DNA from: Mycobacterium heidelbergense
Lineage (GTDB): Bacteria > Actinomycetota > Actinomycetes > Mycobacteriales > Mycobacteriaceae
Direction of reading: 5' to 3'
Assembly: GCF_010730745.1 (NCBI RefSeq)
Contig: NZ_AP022615.1
Location: forward strand, 1,674,001-1,738,000
DNA length: 64,000 nt
A program made the position numbers and the translations under genes. Positions 49,564 to 58,106 of this stretch are shown piece by piece (position 1 is the stretch's first letter; every line of letters starts with the position of its first letter). Below the pieces are notes generated by a model. That model searched no databases and was not told the DNA's origin. It saw nothing but the letters and a program-made list of their open reading frames with translations.

Positions 49564-51030
49564 ATGACCGACATTAAGACCGAATACGACAAGCTTTTCA
49601 TTGGCGGCAAGTGGACGGAACCGTCGACCTCCGAAGTCATCGAGGTGCACTGTCCGGCCACCGGCGAGTACGTCGGCAAGGTGCCGCTGGCGGCCGCGGC
49701 CGACGTTGACGCGGCGGTCGCCGCGGCGCGCGCCGCATTCGACAGCGGCCCCTGGCCCACCACGCCGCCGAAGGAGCGCGCCGCCGTCATCGCCAAGGCG
49801 AATCAGCTGCTCGAGGAGCGCAAGGAGCTGTTCGCGAAGCTCCTTGCCGACGAGACCGGCCAGCCGCCCATGACCATCGAGACGATGCACTGGATGGGCT
49901 CGATGGGGGCGATGAACTTCTTCGCCGGCCCCGCCGTCGACCAGGTCAAGTGGCGGGAGATCCGCAACGGCTCCTACGGGCAGACCATCGTCCATCGCGA
50001 GCCGATCGGCGTGGTGGGCGCGATCGTGGCGTGGAACGTTCCGCTGTTCCTGGCGGTCAACAAGCTGGGCCCGGCGCTGCTGGCCGGCTGCACGGTGGTG
50101 CTCAAGCCGGCCGCCGAAACCCCTTTGACCGCAAACGCTTTGGCCGAGGTGTTCGCCGACGCCGGCCTGCCCGAGGGCGTGCTGTCGGTGGTGCCCGGCG
50201 GGATCGAGACCGGGCAGGCGCTGACCTCCAACCGGGACGTCGACCTGTTCACCTTCACCGGCAGCTCGGGCGTCGGCAAAGAGATCGGCCGTCGCGCCGC
50301 CGAGATGCTCAAGCCGTGCACGCTGGAGCTCGGCGGGAAATCGGCGGCCATCGTCCTCGAGGACGTCGACCTGGCCTCCGCGATCCCGATGATGGTGTTC
50401 TCCGGGATCATGAACACCGGGCAGGCCTGCGTGGGCCAGACCCGCATCCTGGCGCCACGTTCGCGCTACGACGAAATCGTGGACGCGGTAAGCGCTTTCG
50501 TGCAGGCGCTGCCGGTCGGCCCGCCATCCGACCCGGCCGCCCAGATCGGGTCGCTGATCTCGGAGAAGCAGCGCGCCCGCGTCGAGGGCTACATCGCCAA
50601 GGGCATCGAAGAGGGCGCCCGGCTGGTGTGCGGCGGCGGCCGTCCCGAGGGCCTGGACAACGGATTCTTCGTGCAGCCCACGGTTTTCGCCGACGTCGAC
50701 AACAAGATGACGATCGCCCAGGAGGAGATCTTCGGGCCGGTGCTGGTCATCATCGGTTACGACACCGAGGAGGACGCGATCAAGATCGCCAACGACTCGG
50801 AGTACGGCTTGGCGGGCAGCGTGTGGACCACCAACGTGCCGCGCGGCATCGAGATCTCGGAGAAGATCCGCACCGGGACGTACGCGATCAACTGGTACGC
50901 GTTCGACCCCTGCTGCCCGTTCGGCGGCTACAAGAACTCCGGGATCGGCCGCGAGAACGGGCCGGAGGGCGTCGAGCACTTCACGCAGCAGAAGAGCGTG
51001 CTGATGCCGATGGGCTACACCGCCGAGTAA
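49564..51030 (+). CDS. Aldehyde dehydrogenase (Rv0223c)
   Basis: A 488-residue NAD(P)-dependent aldehyde dehydrogenase. The general-base glutamate lies in TLELGGKSAAIVL and the catalytic cysteine in NTGQACVGQTRIL; VVGAIVAWNVPLFLAVNKLGPALLAG is the cofactor-binding region. ATG at 49564, with GAGGAGGAATGG upstream, gives the length of Rv0223c (an in-frame ATG at 49510 is open but unsupported). It oxidises an unidentified aldehyde; relatives act in lipid or sterol side-chain breakdown. Long inverted repeats follow its stop codon. Confidence 0.92.
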   Translation: MTDIKTEYDKLFIGGKWTEPSTSEVIEVHCPATGEYVGKVPLAAAADVDAAVAAARAAFDSGPWPTTPPKERAAVIAKANQLLEERKELFAKLLADETGQPPMTIETMHWMGSMGAMNFFAGPAVDQVKWREIRNGSYGQTIVHREPIGVVGAIVAWNVPLFLAVNKLGPALLAGCTVVLKPAAETPLTANALAEVFADAGLPEGVLSVVPGGIETGQALTSNRDVDLFTFTGSSGVGKEIGRRAAEMLKPCTLELGGKSAAIVLEDVDLASAIPMMVFSGIMNTGQACVGQTRILAPRSRYDEIVDAVSAFVQALPVGPPSDPAAQIGSLISEKQRARVEGYIAKGIEEGARLVCGGGRPEGLDNGFFVQPTVFADVDNKMTIAQEEIFGPVLVIIGYDTEEDAIKIANDSEYGLAGSVWTTNVPRGIEISEKIRTGTYAINWYAFDPCCPFGGYKNSGIGRENGPEGVEHFTQQKSVLMPMGYTAE

Positions 51031-51063
51031 GGCTTCCGCGCCGGGTAAGGCTTCCGGCTTCCG

Positions 51064-51125
51064 CGCCGAGCGTGTTCTGAGGGCGAGATTTCGGCCGATT
51101 TCTCGCCCTCAGAACACACTCGGCG
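51064..51125. repeat. 25-bp-arm inverted repeat after the aldehyde dehydrogenase gene
   Basis: Arms at 51064-51088 and 51101-51125 (starting CGCCGAGCGTGTTCTGAGGG) pair with a single mismatch across a 12-base loop that itself contains the palindrome TCGGCCGA. It begins 34 bases after the stop codon. It may terminate or protect the transcript, or be a dispersed palindromic unit. Confidence 0.8.
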
Positions 51126-51159
51126 TTTCGCCGTTAGGGGCCTAGAAGCGGGCCCGCGG

Positions 51160-51220
51160 CGGGCGTCACGCTGGCGTGACGCCCGGCAACTCGCGTCACG
51201 CTGGCGTGACGCTCGGCGTT
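51160..51220. repeat. Two copies of the GCGTCACGCTGGCGTGACGC unit
   Basis: At 51160-51185 the arms CGGGCGTCACGC and GCGTGACGCCCG are perfect around TG. A second copy of the 20-base core lies at 51193-51212, with flank CTCGG on its right. The same core is found downstream of fadE4 at 39612-39667; there the outer stem pair is A-T where here it is G-C, so base pairing is kept. Confidence 0.75.
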
Positions 51221-51257
51221 TGGCGCTCGGCGTTCGAGGGACACAAGCCCTAGGTGT

Positions 51258-51273
51258 TATGCAATACAGCATA
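51258..51273. promoter_or_regulatory. Inverted repeat TATGC-AATACA-GCATA
   Basis: A perfect 5-base-arm inverted repeat in the A/T-rich region about 165 bases upstream of the 43-aa gene. It may be the operator of the downstream TetR regulator. Confidence 0.3.
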
Positions 51274-51436
51274 GAAACAGCGATCGTCGCGATCCGGCCG
51301 ATCAGAGCCGTTAGCGCCTAACCGCGGTGTTTGTGGTGCTGTTCGGCTTACTTAGGGAATAGAACTTGCTTGCTGGACTGATGTCTTATATGGTCCTTAG
51401 CATAGTCATGGGCCACACACAGGCCGGGAGAAAATT

Positions 51437-51568
51437 ATGTGGATCATCGAGCTCAACATCGCCGGCTTCCAATTCACCCGCGAGGTGCCCGACTTGAAGC
51501 GTCGGCCGTTCCGGTTCAGCCCGCGCAATATGCACTGGCCGGCGCTGCGGCATTCGCACGCCGCGTGA
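51437..51568 (+). CDS. 43-aa small protein coupled to the TetR gene
   Basis: A 43-codon frame, ATG at 51437 with GGGAG seven bases upstream, starting MWIIELNIAGFQFTREVPDL and ending RHSHAA. Third codon positions are almost all G or C (about 38 of 42), as in genuine genes here. Its TGA overlaps a GTG start of the TetR gene (GTGA, 51565-51568). It has a short hydrophobic start, then basic residues. It may be a real small protein or a leader whose translation controls TetR synthesis. I do not recognise a family. Confidence 0.6.
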   Translation: MWIIELNIAGFQFTREVPDLKRRPFRFSPRNMHWPALRHSHAA

Positions 51569-52221
51569 CGCTGGCCACGGGAAGTACGATCGTGCCGACT
51601 ACCGCCGACGCAAAGGACGCCGCTCCGGCGAAGCGCTGCGACACCCGCAAAAAGATGCTGGTCAGCGCCGCCGAGGTGATGCGCGAGCGCGGGGCGGCCG
51701 GGGTGACCATCGACGAGGTGCTCGCCCGCAGCGGCGCGCCACGCGGCTCGGTGTACTACCACTTTCCCGACGGGCGCAATCAGATCCTGGCCGAGGCGCT
51801 GCGGTACTCCGGCGATTCCATCACGGCCATGATCGACGACGCCGCCGGCTGGGGCGCCAGGGCCCTGCTGCGCGAGTTCGTCGAGTTCTGGGAACGGCTG
51901 CTGGCCGAGGGCGACTTCACCGCCGGCTGCCCCGTGGTGGCGGCGGCGATCGGCTCCGACGACGGCGACCCCAAGCTGTCGGCCGAGGCCGGCGCCATCC
52001 TGGACCGCTGGTGTGCCGCGCTGACCCGGGCGTTCGTCAACGACGGCTTCGACGACGCCGACGCCGCGTCGCTCGCGGTGATGTCGATCGCCGCCCTGGA
52101 GGGTGCCGTCGTGCTGTCCCGCTCCACCCGCTGCGTCAACCCGCTGCGCCAGGTTGGCGACCAGCTCGAATTCCTCATCAAGGCAAGGGAATTCGTCGTC
52201 CGCAACAAGATCGGGCAGTAA
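51565..52221 (+). CDS. TetR-family transcriptional regulator
   Basis: A 218-residue TetR regulator if started at GTG 51565, which overlaps the stop of the 43-aa gene; a GTG at 51592 with GGGAAG upstream would give 209 residues. The HTH is VTIDEVLARSGAPRGSVYYHFPDG. The C-terminal part contains a typical TetR ligand domain (FTAGCPVVAAAIG and later MSIAALEGAVVLSRS). It converges on a gene pair encoding an acyl-CoA ligase and a small protein, and may control them. Not in the matching place in M. tuberculosis. Confidence 0.88.
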   Translation: MTLATGSTIVPTTADAKDAAPAKRCDTRKKMLVSAAEVMRERGAAGVTIDEVLARSGAPRGSVYYHFPDGRNQILAEALRYSGDSITAMIDDAAGWGARALLREFVEFWERLLAEGDFTAGCPVVAAAIGSDDGDPKLSAEAGAILDRWCAALTRAFVNDGFDDADAASLAVMSIAALEGAVVLSRSTRCVNPLRQVGDQLEFLIKAREFVVRNKIGQ

Positions 52222-52224
52222 GCG

Positions 52225-52521
52225 TCAGTCGCTGGCCGGCAGCGGCTTGACCTCTTTGAGCTGCAGCGGGGTCGAGCCGACGCTGAGGCTGCCCGCGCCC
52301 GGCTTGGTCACCAGCACCTCGGCGCCGGTTTCGTCGACGTAGCGCTTGCCCATCACCGTGCCGTCGGAAAACGCCGGGTCCAGCGAGCCCGAGCGCTCGC
52401 CGCCGATCGGCACCATCGGCGCGCCGCCGCAGCGCAGATCGTCGAGGCTGTCGGCGCTCCTGACCACGATGACCTGGGTGTCACACACCTGGCTGGCGAG
52501 GCGGGTTCCATTTTTGATCAT
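52225..52521 (-). CDS. Small protein downstream of the acyl-CoA ligase
   Basis: A 98-residue protein starting MIKNGTRLASQVCDTQVIVV. It has two cysteines (in SQVCDTQVIVV and DLRCGGAPMV) and no signal or membrane segment. The CxxxxxVxxVR... LRCGGxPM pattern looks like a small metal- or cofactor-binding fold, but I do not recognise a named family. Its ATG overlaps the stop of the ligase gene by four bases (52518-52521), so the two proteins are made together and may act together. Confidence 0.75.
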   Translation of the reverse strand: MIKNGTRLASQVCDTQVIVVRSADSLDDLRCGGAPMVPIGGERSGSLDPAFSDGTVMGKRYVDETGAEVLVTKPGAGSLSVGSTPLQLKEVKPLPASD

Positions 52522-54011
52522 GCGCGCAATCCTTCTAAATCTTGGATGATCTCCCGGCGAAGCACCTTGCCGGTGGGCGTGGTCGGCAGCTCGTCGCGAA
52601 ACACTACCCGGTCGGGGGTCCGCGACCCGCGCAAGCTCTTTCGGACGTGCTCCCGGAGTTCCTCCGGATCGGGATCGACACCCGCGGCCGGAACCACCAC
52701 GGCGATAATCGCCTGGCCCCACTGCGGATCGTCGACGCCGACCACGGCGACATCGCGCACATGGGGGTGCTCGATGAGCACCTCCTCCAGCTCGGCGGGC
52801 GCGATGTTCTCGCCGCCGCGGATGATGGTGTCGTCGCTGCGTCCGCCGATGAACAGGTAGCCGTCCTCGTCGAGCAGGGCGATGTCTTTAGTTGGGAACC
52901 AACCGTTTTCGTCGAGCACCGAGCCGATCCCGGTGTAGCGGCCGGACACCTGCTCGCCGCGCACGAACAGCTCGCCGGTCTCGCCCGGCGGCAGCACCGT
53001 GCCCCCGTCGTCGCGGATCTGCACCTCGATGCCGGGCACCGGGCGTCCCACCGACCCCAACCGCTTCACGACGGCCGAATCCGACGCCGCCTGCGCCGCA
53101 CGGTGGTCGTCGGGGGTCAGCACGGCGATCGTCGAGCTGGTCTCGGTCAGCCCGTAGGCGTTGACGAAACCCACGTGCGGCAACAGTTCCAGCGCCCGGC
53201 GCACCAGCGGCAGGCCCACCCGCGAGCCGCCGTAGGCCAGACTGCGCAGCGACGGCAGCCGATGACCGCCGGCCTCCAGCGCGGTGACGATACGGTCCAG
53301 CATGGTGGGCACGACCGTCGCGGTGGTCACCTGCTCGGCGTCGACCAGCCGCACCCATTCCCCGGCGTCAAAGTTGGTCAGGTAGACCATTTTTCGCCCG
53401 GCGTACAGGTTCGACAGCGCGGCGCTGACCCCGGCGATGTGGTACGGCGGCACGCAGATCAGCGCGGCGTCGCTCGCATCCGCCGACTCGAACTCCACCG
53501 TTCCGGTGACATAGCTGGTCAGGTTGTTGTGCGAGAGCTCGACGGCCTTGGGCTGCGACGTGGTGCCCGACGTGAACAACACGATCGCGACGGACTCCGG
53601 GTCGGGGAATTCCGCGGCCGACTCGCTGCCACGGGCCGCGGTTAGGAATTCGTCGGAGGCCATCACCCGGGCGGACTTGCCCCCGACCGTGTCCCGGTAG
53701 CGGCCGTCGATGACCACCAGCGGCTCGGGCAGCCGCTCGATCAGCGACTGGAGGCCCTCCGCGGACAGTCGGTAATTGAGAGGAGTGAAAGGCAGCCCGG
53801 CGCGCGCGGCCGCGAAGATCAGTGTCGGCAGCATCGCGCCGCCGGCGCCGACGTAGGCCACATGCTTGGCGCCCGAACCCGCGATAACCCCCGCGCCGCC
53901 GTCAGCGAGGTCGCTGAGCTGCTGCGTCGTCAGCCGCGTCGAACCGGAAACCACAGCCGTGCGCTCGGGGTTGCTCGACGCGGCCATCTCGAGCAGCAAC
54001 GAGATGCTCAT
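52518..54011 (-). CDS. Acyl-CoA synthetase / AMP-dependent ligase
   Basis: A 497-residue ANL-superfamily ligase. The P-loop-like motif IVLFTSGTTSQPKAVELSH, the adenylate motif NAYGLTETSS, the hinge GRSDDTIIRGGENIAPAE and the C-terminal catalytic lysine in PTTPTGKVLRREI are all present. It activates a carboxylic acid with ATP and CoA; chain length cannot be told. It is coupled to the 98-aa gene downstream. It lies directly downstream of echA1 on the same strand, with its own likely promoter between them. It is accessory relative to M. tuberculosis. Confidence 0.92.
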   Translation of the reverse strand: MSISLLLEMAASSNPERTAVVSGSTRLTTQQLSDLADGGAGVIAGSGAKHVAYVGAGGAMLPTLIFAAARAGLPFTPLNYRLSAEGLQSLIERLPEPLVVIDGRYRDTVGGKSARVMASDEFLTAARGSESAAEFPDPESVAIVLFTSGTTSQPKAVELSHNNLTSYVTGTVEFESADASDAALICVPPYHIAGVSAALSNLYAGRKMVYLTNFDAGEWVRLVDAEQVTTATVVPTMLDRIVTALEAGGHRLPSLRSLAYGGSRVGLPLVRRALELLPHVGFVNAYGLTETSSTIAVLTPDDHRAAQAASDSAVVKRLGSVGRPVPGIEVQIRDDGGTVLPPGETGELFVRGEQVSGRYTGIGSVLDENGWFPTKDIALLDEDGYLFIGGRSDDTIIRGGENIAPAELEEVLIEHPHVRDVAVVGVDDPQWGQAIIAVVVPAAGVDPDPEELREHVRKSLRGSRTPDRVVFRDELPTTPTGKVLRREIIQDLEGLRA

Positions 54012-54030
54012 CCACGGCCCCTCTGCGTCT

Positions 54031-54054
54031 TTACAAAACTGCTCAATAGTGTAA
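54031..54054. promoter_or_regulatory. Imperfect 24-bp palindrome upstream of the acyl-CoA ligase
   Basis: TTACA at the left and TGTAA at the right bound 14 bases with partial symmetry (TG and CA in the middle). On the minus strand TACACT inside it could be a -10 element. It lies 20-43 bases before the ligase start, where a TetR-type repressor would be expected. Confidence 0.4.
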
Positions 54055-54143
54055 TCCAGCCTCCCCAGGCGTTAATGACTCTGCGCTGACCACGGGCCCT
54101 ACTCGCACTTTTCCCTGGTGGACGCAGAATCAAATCCGAAAGC

Positions 54144-54929
54144 TCAGGTTCCCGTCCAGCGCGGTGGCCGCTTCTCGGCGAACGCGACCGCGCCCTCCCT
54201 GGCGTCGTTCGAGGAGAACACCGAGGCCAAAAGCTTGATCTGCTCGGCGAACATCGTGTCCCGGCTCCACCCGCGGGATTCCACGATGATGCGTTTGGTG
54301 GCGGCCACCGCCAGCGGCCCGTTGGCGGTGATCTTCTCGGCCAGCGCGATCGCCGCCTGAAGCGCCTTCCCCGGCTCGGCGAGCACATTGACCAGCCCCA
54401 GCTCGTGGGCCCGCTCGGCGGGCAGGTTGTCCCCGGTCAAAGCCAGCTCCATGGCGATCGCGTAGGGGATGCGCTCGGGCAACCGCAGCAGTCCGCCGCC
54501 GCCGGCCACCAGGCCCCGCTTGACCTCGGGGATGCCGAACGCCGAGTCTTTCGACGCCACGATCAGGTCGGTGGCCAACGCCAGCTCGGTGCCGCCGGCC
54601 AGCGCGTATCCCTCCACGGCCGCGATCAGCGGCTTGACCGGCGGGCGTTCCGTGAAGCCCATGCCGCGGCCCTTGACGACGACGTTCTCGCCGCGGGCGA
54701 ACGCCTTGAGGTCCATACCCGCGCTGAACGAGCCGCCCGCGCCGGTCAGGATGCCCACCGACAGGCCGCTATCGCCGTCGAGCCGATCCATGGCATCGGC
54801 CAGGCCCCGGCTGACCGCGGCGTTGACCGCGTTCTTGGCCTTCGGCCGGTTGATGGTGATGATCAGGATGCGATCCCGTTGCTCGACGAGAACTTCCGGT
54901 TCGTTGGCCTCTTCGCTCCCAGTGCTCAT
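54144..54929 (-). CDS. echA1: Enoyl-CoA hydratase EchA1
   Basis: A 261-residue crotonase-fold protein, homologous to Rv0222. The oxyanion-hole segments are GAGGSFSAGMDLKAF and AAVEGYALAGGTELALATDL. The usual catalytic glutamate of the second segment region is replaced in FGIPEVKRGLVAGGGGL, where the PEVKRG glutamate is kept; the reaction may therefore be hydration or a related crotonase step. ATG at 54929. It lies upstream of the acyl-CoA ligase gene, giving an activation-plus-hydration gene set. Confidence 0.9.
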   Translation of the reverse strand: MSTGSEEANEPEVLVEQRDRILIITINRPKAKNAVNAAVSRGLADAMDRLDGDSGLSVGILTGAGGSFSAGMDLKAFARGENVVVKGRGMGFTERPPVKPLIAAVEGYALAGGTELALATDLIVASKDSAFGIPEVKRGLVAGGGGLLRLPERIPYAIAMELALTGDNLPAERAHELGLVNVLAEPGKALQAAIALAEKITANGPLAVAATKRIIVESRGWSRDTMFAEQIKLLASVFSSNDAREGAVAFAEKRPPRWTGT

Positions 54930-55002
54930 AAGGCACGATGGTAACGGCCGATCAGAACGCCATTAACACCAGGCGAGAGTGCCGTTTCCGCGGCCGGACG
55001 GC

Positions 55003-56412
55003 TCAGGCCGGCGCCATGGCGGCCTCGATGACCGTAAGCTCCTCGGAAAGCCCTGCGGCCCTGCGGATTTCGATGAAGTCGGCGACCATGGCCTCGGTCA
55101 CCTCGTGCGGGTCCTTGACGGTGGCGCCGTCGGACAGCACCGAGATGTTGAGCTGATCGACGTAACTCCACACGGTGATGTTGAGGCCGCTGCCGGCGGT
55201 CAACGGCCCGACCGAATAGATCTCGGTGACCAGCGCCCCGCCGACCCGGCCGCGCTCGCGCGGACCCGGCACGTTGGAGATGTTGAGGTTGAGGATCTTG
55301 TTCTGCCCGTCGCGGCCGGACGCCCACCGGAAGAAGGCTTCGGTGGGGGCGGGTGGCATGTAGGCCGCCCACCGGCTGACCAGCTCCGGCCCCATCAGCT
55401 GGTTGCTCTCCTTGGCGGCGATGGCGTTCTCGTGGCTGCACCGCACCCGCTCCAGCGGATCGTCGGAGTCCGTCGGCAGGCCCACCAACACGCCGGTGAA
55501 GCGGTTGCCGGAGATCCGCTCGGGTGAGAAGTCGAAGCTCATCGGCACCGACGCCAGCAGGGGTTCGGCCGTGCCGTCGTAGCGCAGCAGCAGCGTGCGC
55601 AGCGCGCCGCTCGACATGGCCAGCACCATGTCGTTGATGGTCGCGCCGAGCCGCTTGCCGGTCTCCTTGACGTCGGCCAGCGCCAGCGTGGCGGTGGCGA
55701 ACCTGCGCTCCGGGGTGATCATGTGGTTCATGAACGTCGGCGGCGGCTCGAAGGGGCGGGTCAGTTCCGGGGAGAGCTTTCGCGGGCTGCGGCGCACCCG
55801 GCCCAGCCCCCGCGCCGTGTAGCTGACTGTCGCGGGGATTCGCCGAACGTGGCGCAGGTGATCGGCGAAGGCCGAACTCATCAACTGCCGCGCGGTGGGG
55901 GCCGGGTCCGACACGTACGGGCCGCCCTCCGGCCCGGGCTGCAGGTCCATGCCGCGGGCCATCAGGTTGGCCGAGGCGACGCCGTCGGCGAGCGCGTGGT
56001 GGATCTTGCCGACCACTGCGATCCTGTTGTTGGCCAGACCCTCGACGAAGTACATCTCCCAGAGCGGGCGGGTACGGTCCAGCGGGGTGCCGGCGATCCT
56101 GCCGATCGCCTCGTCCAACTCGCGGCGACCGCCGGGCGCGGGGAGCCGCCACGGGCGGACGTGATAGTCGAGGTCAACCTCGCAGTGCTCCCGCCACATC
56201 GGATGGTGGAGCTTGAACGGGATCTCGACGAGCTGATAGCAGAACGGCTCGAGCTTGTTCAGCCGGCCGGCGATGACCTGCCGAAAGGCTTCGATGTCGA
56301 AGTCACGCCGACCCGAAGCCAGCTCGATCACGGCGACCTTGATGGTGTGCATGTGCACGTTCGGCGTCTCGCTGTACAGCAGTACGGCGTCCCAGCCGCT
56401 CAGCCGTTTCAC
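55003..56412 (-). CDS. Wax ester synthase / diacylglycerol acyltransferase (Rv0221-like)
   Basis: A 469-residue WS/DGAT enzyme, the same length as Rv0221. The catalytic motif HHxxxDG is at residues 138-144 (HHALADG). Other family blocks are the N-terminal LSGWDAVLLYSETPNVHMHT and NLNISNVPGPRERGRVGGA near residue 365. It esterifies long-chain acyl-CoA to diacylglycerol or alcohols for triacylglycerol and wax storage. GTG start at 56412. It is followed downstream by echA1 and preceded by lipC, a possible lipid storage and release set. Confidence 0.93.
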   Translation of the reverse strand: MKRLSGWDAVLLYSETPNVHMHTIKVAVIELASGRRDFDIEAFRQVIAGRLNKLEPFCYQLVEIPFKLHHPMWREHCEVDLDYHVRPWRLPAPGGRRELDEAIGRIAGTPLDRTRPLWEMYFVEGLANNRIAVVGKIHHALADGVASANLMARGMDLQPGPEGGPYVSDPAPTARQLMSSAFADHLRHVRRIPATVSYTARGLGRVRRSPRKLSPELTRPFEPPPTFMNHMITPERRFATATLALADVKETGKRLGATINDMVLAMSSGALRTLLLRYDGTAEPLLASVPMSFDFSPERISGNRFTGVLVGLPTDSDDPLERVRCSHENAIAAKESNQLMGPELVSRWAAYMPPAPTEAFFRWASGRDGQNKILNLNISNVPGPRERGRVGGALVTEIYSVGPLTAGSGLNITVWSYVDQLNISVLSDGATVKDPHEVTEAMVADFIEIRRAAGLSEELTVIEAAMAPA

Positions 56413-56456
56413 CGCAGCCCCTTACCCATAGAGGGACCATACTCAGCGGCGGAAGC

Positions 56457-57662
56457 TCAGATAACCTCTTTCGCGCCGATCTGTGTTTTGGTGCGGTAGA
56501 CCTGGTTGAGGAACAGCGACGTGGCGTGCGCCGCGGCACCGGCCCGCTCGCCGTCGATGAGGTCGTAGCCGTGGCCCGCGCCGGGCAATTCCAGGTAGCC
56601 GACCGTCGAATGCGAGACCGCCTTCAGCCGCTCGACGAAGCCGCGGGCCTGTTCGACCGGGATGACGGTGTCCTTGCTGCCGTGAATCACCAAGAACGGC
56701 GGGGCATTCCGATGCACGCGGGCGATCGGCGACGCGTCGCGGAACACCTCGGGGTGACGGTCGATCTTGCGTTTGACCACCACGCGCTCGAGGAAGTCGA
56801 CGAACCGGACGCGCTCGGGGGTCGAACGGTCCTCCCAGTCATAGCGGCCGTAGAGCCCGACCACCGCGTCCACCGAACTGTCGGCGCCCTCCGGCAGCTC
56901 CGCGCGGTGCGCGGCGTCGTCGGCGGTCAGCCCGGCCAGCGCGGACAGGTGCCCCCCGGCCGAACAGCCCGCTATGGCAACGAAATTGCGATCCCCGCCG
57001 AATTTGTCGACGTTGGCGCGCGCCCATGCGATGGCGGTCTTGACGTCGGTAAGATGGCGCGGCCAGCGGTGGTGCGGCGCGACCCGGTAGTCGATCGCCA
57101 GGCACACCCACCCCTGCTCGGCCAGCCGCGACATCAGCGCGGAGCCCTGGCCCATGCTCCTGCCGTGTACCCAGGCGCCGCCCGGGACGAAGATCAGGAC
57201 CGGCGCGGGTTGGGCGGGCAGGTCCTTGCGACGCCACACGTCGAGCACCTGCGCCGGGCTGTCCCCGTAGTGGACGCCGCGGCGGTAGAGGTAGCGGCGC
57301 TGACGCAGCGCATCCCAGATCGGCGGCGTCTTTTCCGCCGTCGGCCACTCGGCGTCGAGGTCGGCCGCCGACACCACGCCGCGCAGGGCCGCGAGGGTGG
57401 CCTCGTTGGTGGTCTCCCGATCGCGGCGGCGCACGTCGTTGATGCCCGGGGTCAGCCAATCCTTCGTCATCGTGGACAGGGCTTGCGGGGCGAGCCGAGC
57501 GCCCCAGACGCCCATCGCCGTCAGCCCGCCCAGCGGCTCGAGGCTCTTGCCGACGACCGGCAGCGAAGCGCCTGCCACGCTTAGGGCCAGCATGTAGTCG
57601 GCGGGGCCGGCCCGCAGCAACCATCTCATGCAGGGCGTCATGCGGGGTCCCGGGACAGTCAT
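56457..57662 (-). CDS. lipC: Esterase/lipase LipC
   Basis: A 401-residue alpha/beta-hydrolase homologous to Rv0220. The nucleophile Ser234 is in GCSAGGH, the oxyanion region is VPGGAWVHG (residues 159-167, variant of HGG), and the acid and histidine are in SKDTVIPVEQA and GAGHGYD. The homologue is cell-surface associated and hydrolyses short-chain esters. The N-terminal region holds hydrophobic stretches (YMLALSVAGASLPVV). It is the first gene in this cluster on the minus strand; wax ester synthase begins 44 bases downstream. Confidence 0.92.
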   Translation of the reverse strand: MTVPGPRMTPCMRWLLRAGPADYMLALSVAGASLPVVGKSLEPLGGLTAMGVWGARLAPQALSTMTKDWLTPGINDVRRRDRETTNEATLAALRGVVSAADLDAEWPTAEKTPPIWDALRQRRYLYRRGVHYGDSPAQVLDVWRRKDLPAQPAPVLIFVPGGAWVHGRSMGQGSALMSRLAEQGWVCLAIDYRVAPHHRWPRHLTDVKTAIAWARANVDKFGGDRNFVAIAGCSAGGHLSALAGLTADDAAHRAELPEGADSSVDAVVGLYGRYDWEDRSTPERVRFVDFLERVVVKRKIDRHPEVFRDASPIARVHRNAPPFLVIHGSKDTVIPVEQARGFVERLKAVSHSTVGYLELPGAGHGYDLIDGERAGAAAHATSLFLNQVYRTKTQIGAKEVI

Positions 57663-58106
57663 GTACGGAGCGTACCCGCGCCCGGTTCGACGGAACTGAC
57701 GATTGCGTCAAAGGGCTTTTCCGTGGCGCTGGTGGCGCGGGTGCGCTGGGCATTGGTGGCGCGAGCAGACGCAGAATCGCATAACGCTACGCGAAATCGT
57801 GCGATTCCGCGTCTGCTCGCCGTGCTTATGCGGGGCCACCGCGGAGGGTAGCTGAGCACGCAGCGGTGGGCAGCAGCCACCTGCCGCGGATGGAACCGAA
57901 TGTCGTTGCGGACGAGGTCTTTTGAATGACCGTGAGCCTGTCTTCGATTGGTCAAGTCATGGACAACCACAGCGGGGGTGGACCAGACGCCAATCGACTG
58001 CCACCGGGTGCCGGGTTGACGGTGGCCAGGATTCTGTTGCCCAACAAGGCAACACGTAAAGGCATCGGCGGGCCGGCCGCCGATGTCGGCAATCGGCTCG
58101 AAGGCT
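57663..58106. other. Intergenic region between lipC and the HepT/MntA pair
   Basis: The 444 bases contain the second copy of the 60-bp palindromic element (57761-57820) and otherwise nothing I can support. Open frames on either strand (for example 57926-58141) lack a good start, family match or strong codon bias. It presumably includes the promoter of lipC near its left end. Confidence 0.4.
57761..57820. repeat. 60-bp palindromic element, copy 2
   Basis: Arms GCGAGCAGACGCAGAATCGC (57761-57780) and 57801-57820 pair with one mismatch around a 20-base centre. In reverse orientation it is 56/60 identical to the element at 37788-37847. One paired position is C-G there and A-T here, a compensatory change. 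It lies about 100 bases upstream of the lipC start and 290 downstream of hepT. Confidence 0.8.

Larger units (their letters stand above)
51031..51436. other. Repeat-rich region between the aldehyde dehydrogenase and TetR genes
   Basis: The first half (51064-51220) is built of inverted repeats described separately. From about 51245 the sequence turns markedly A/T-rich, contains a TATGC-N6-GCATA inverted repeat at 51258-51273, and ends in a purine-rich ribosome-binding site before a 43-codon gene. It is the natural promoter region of the TetR cistron. No gene is supported inside it. Confidence 0.5.
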
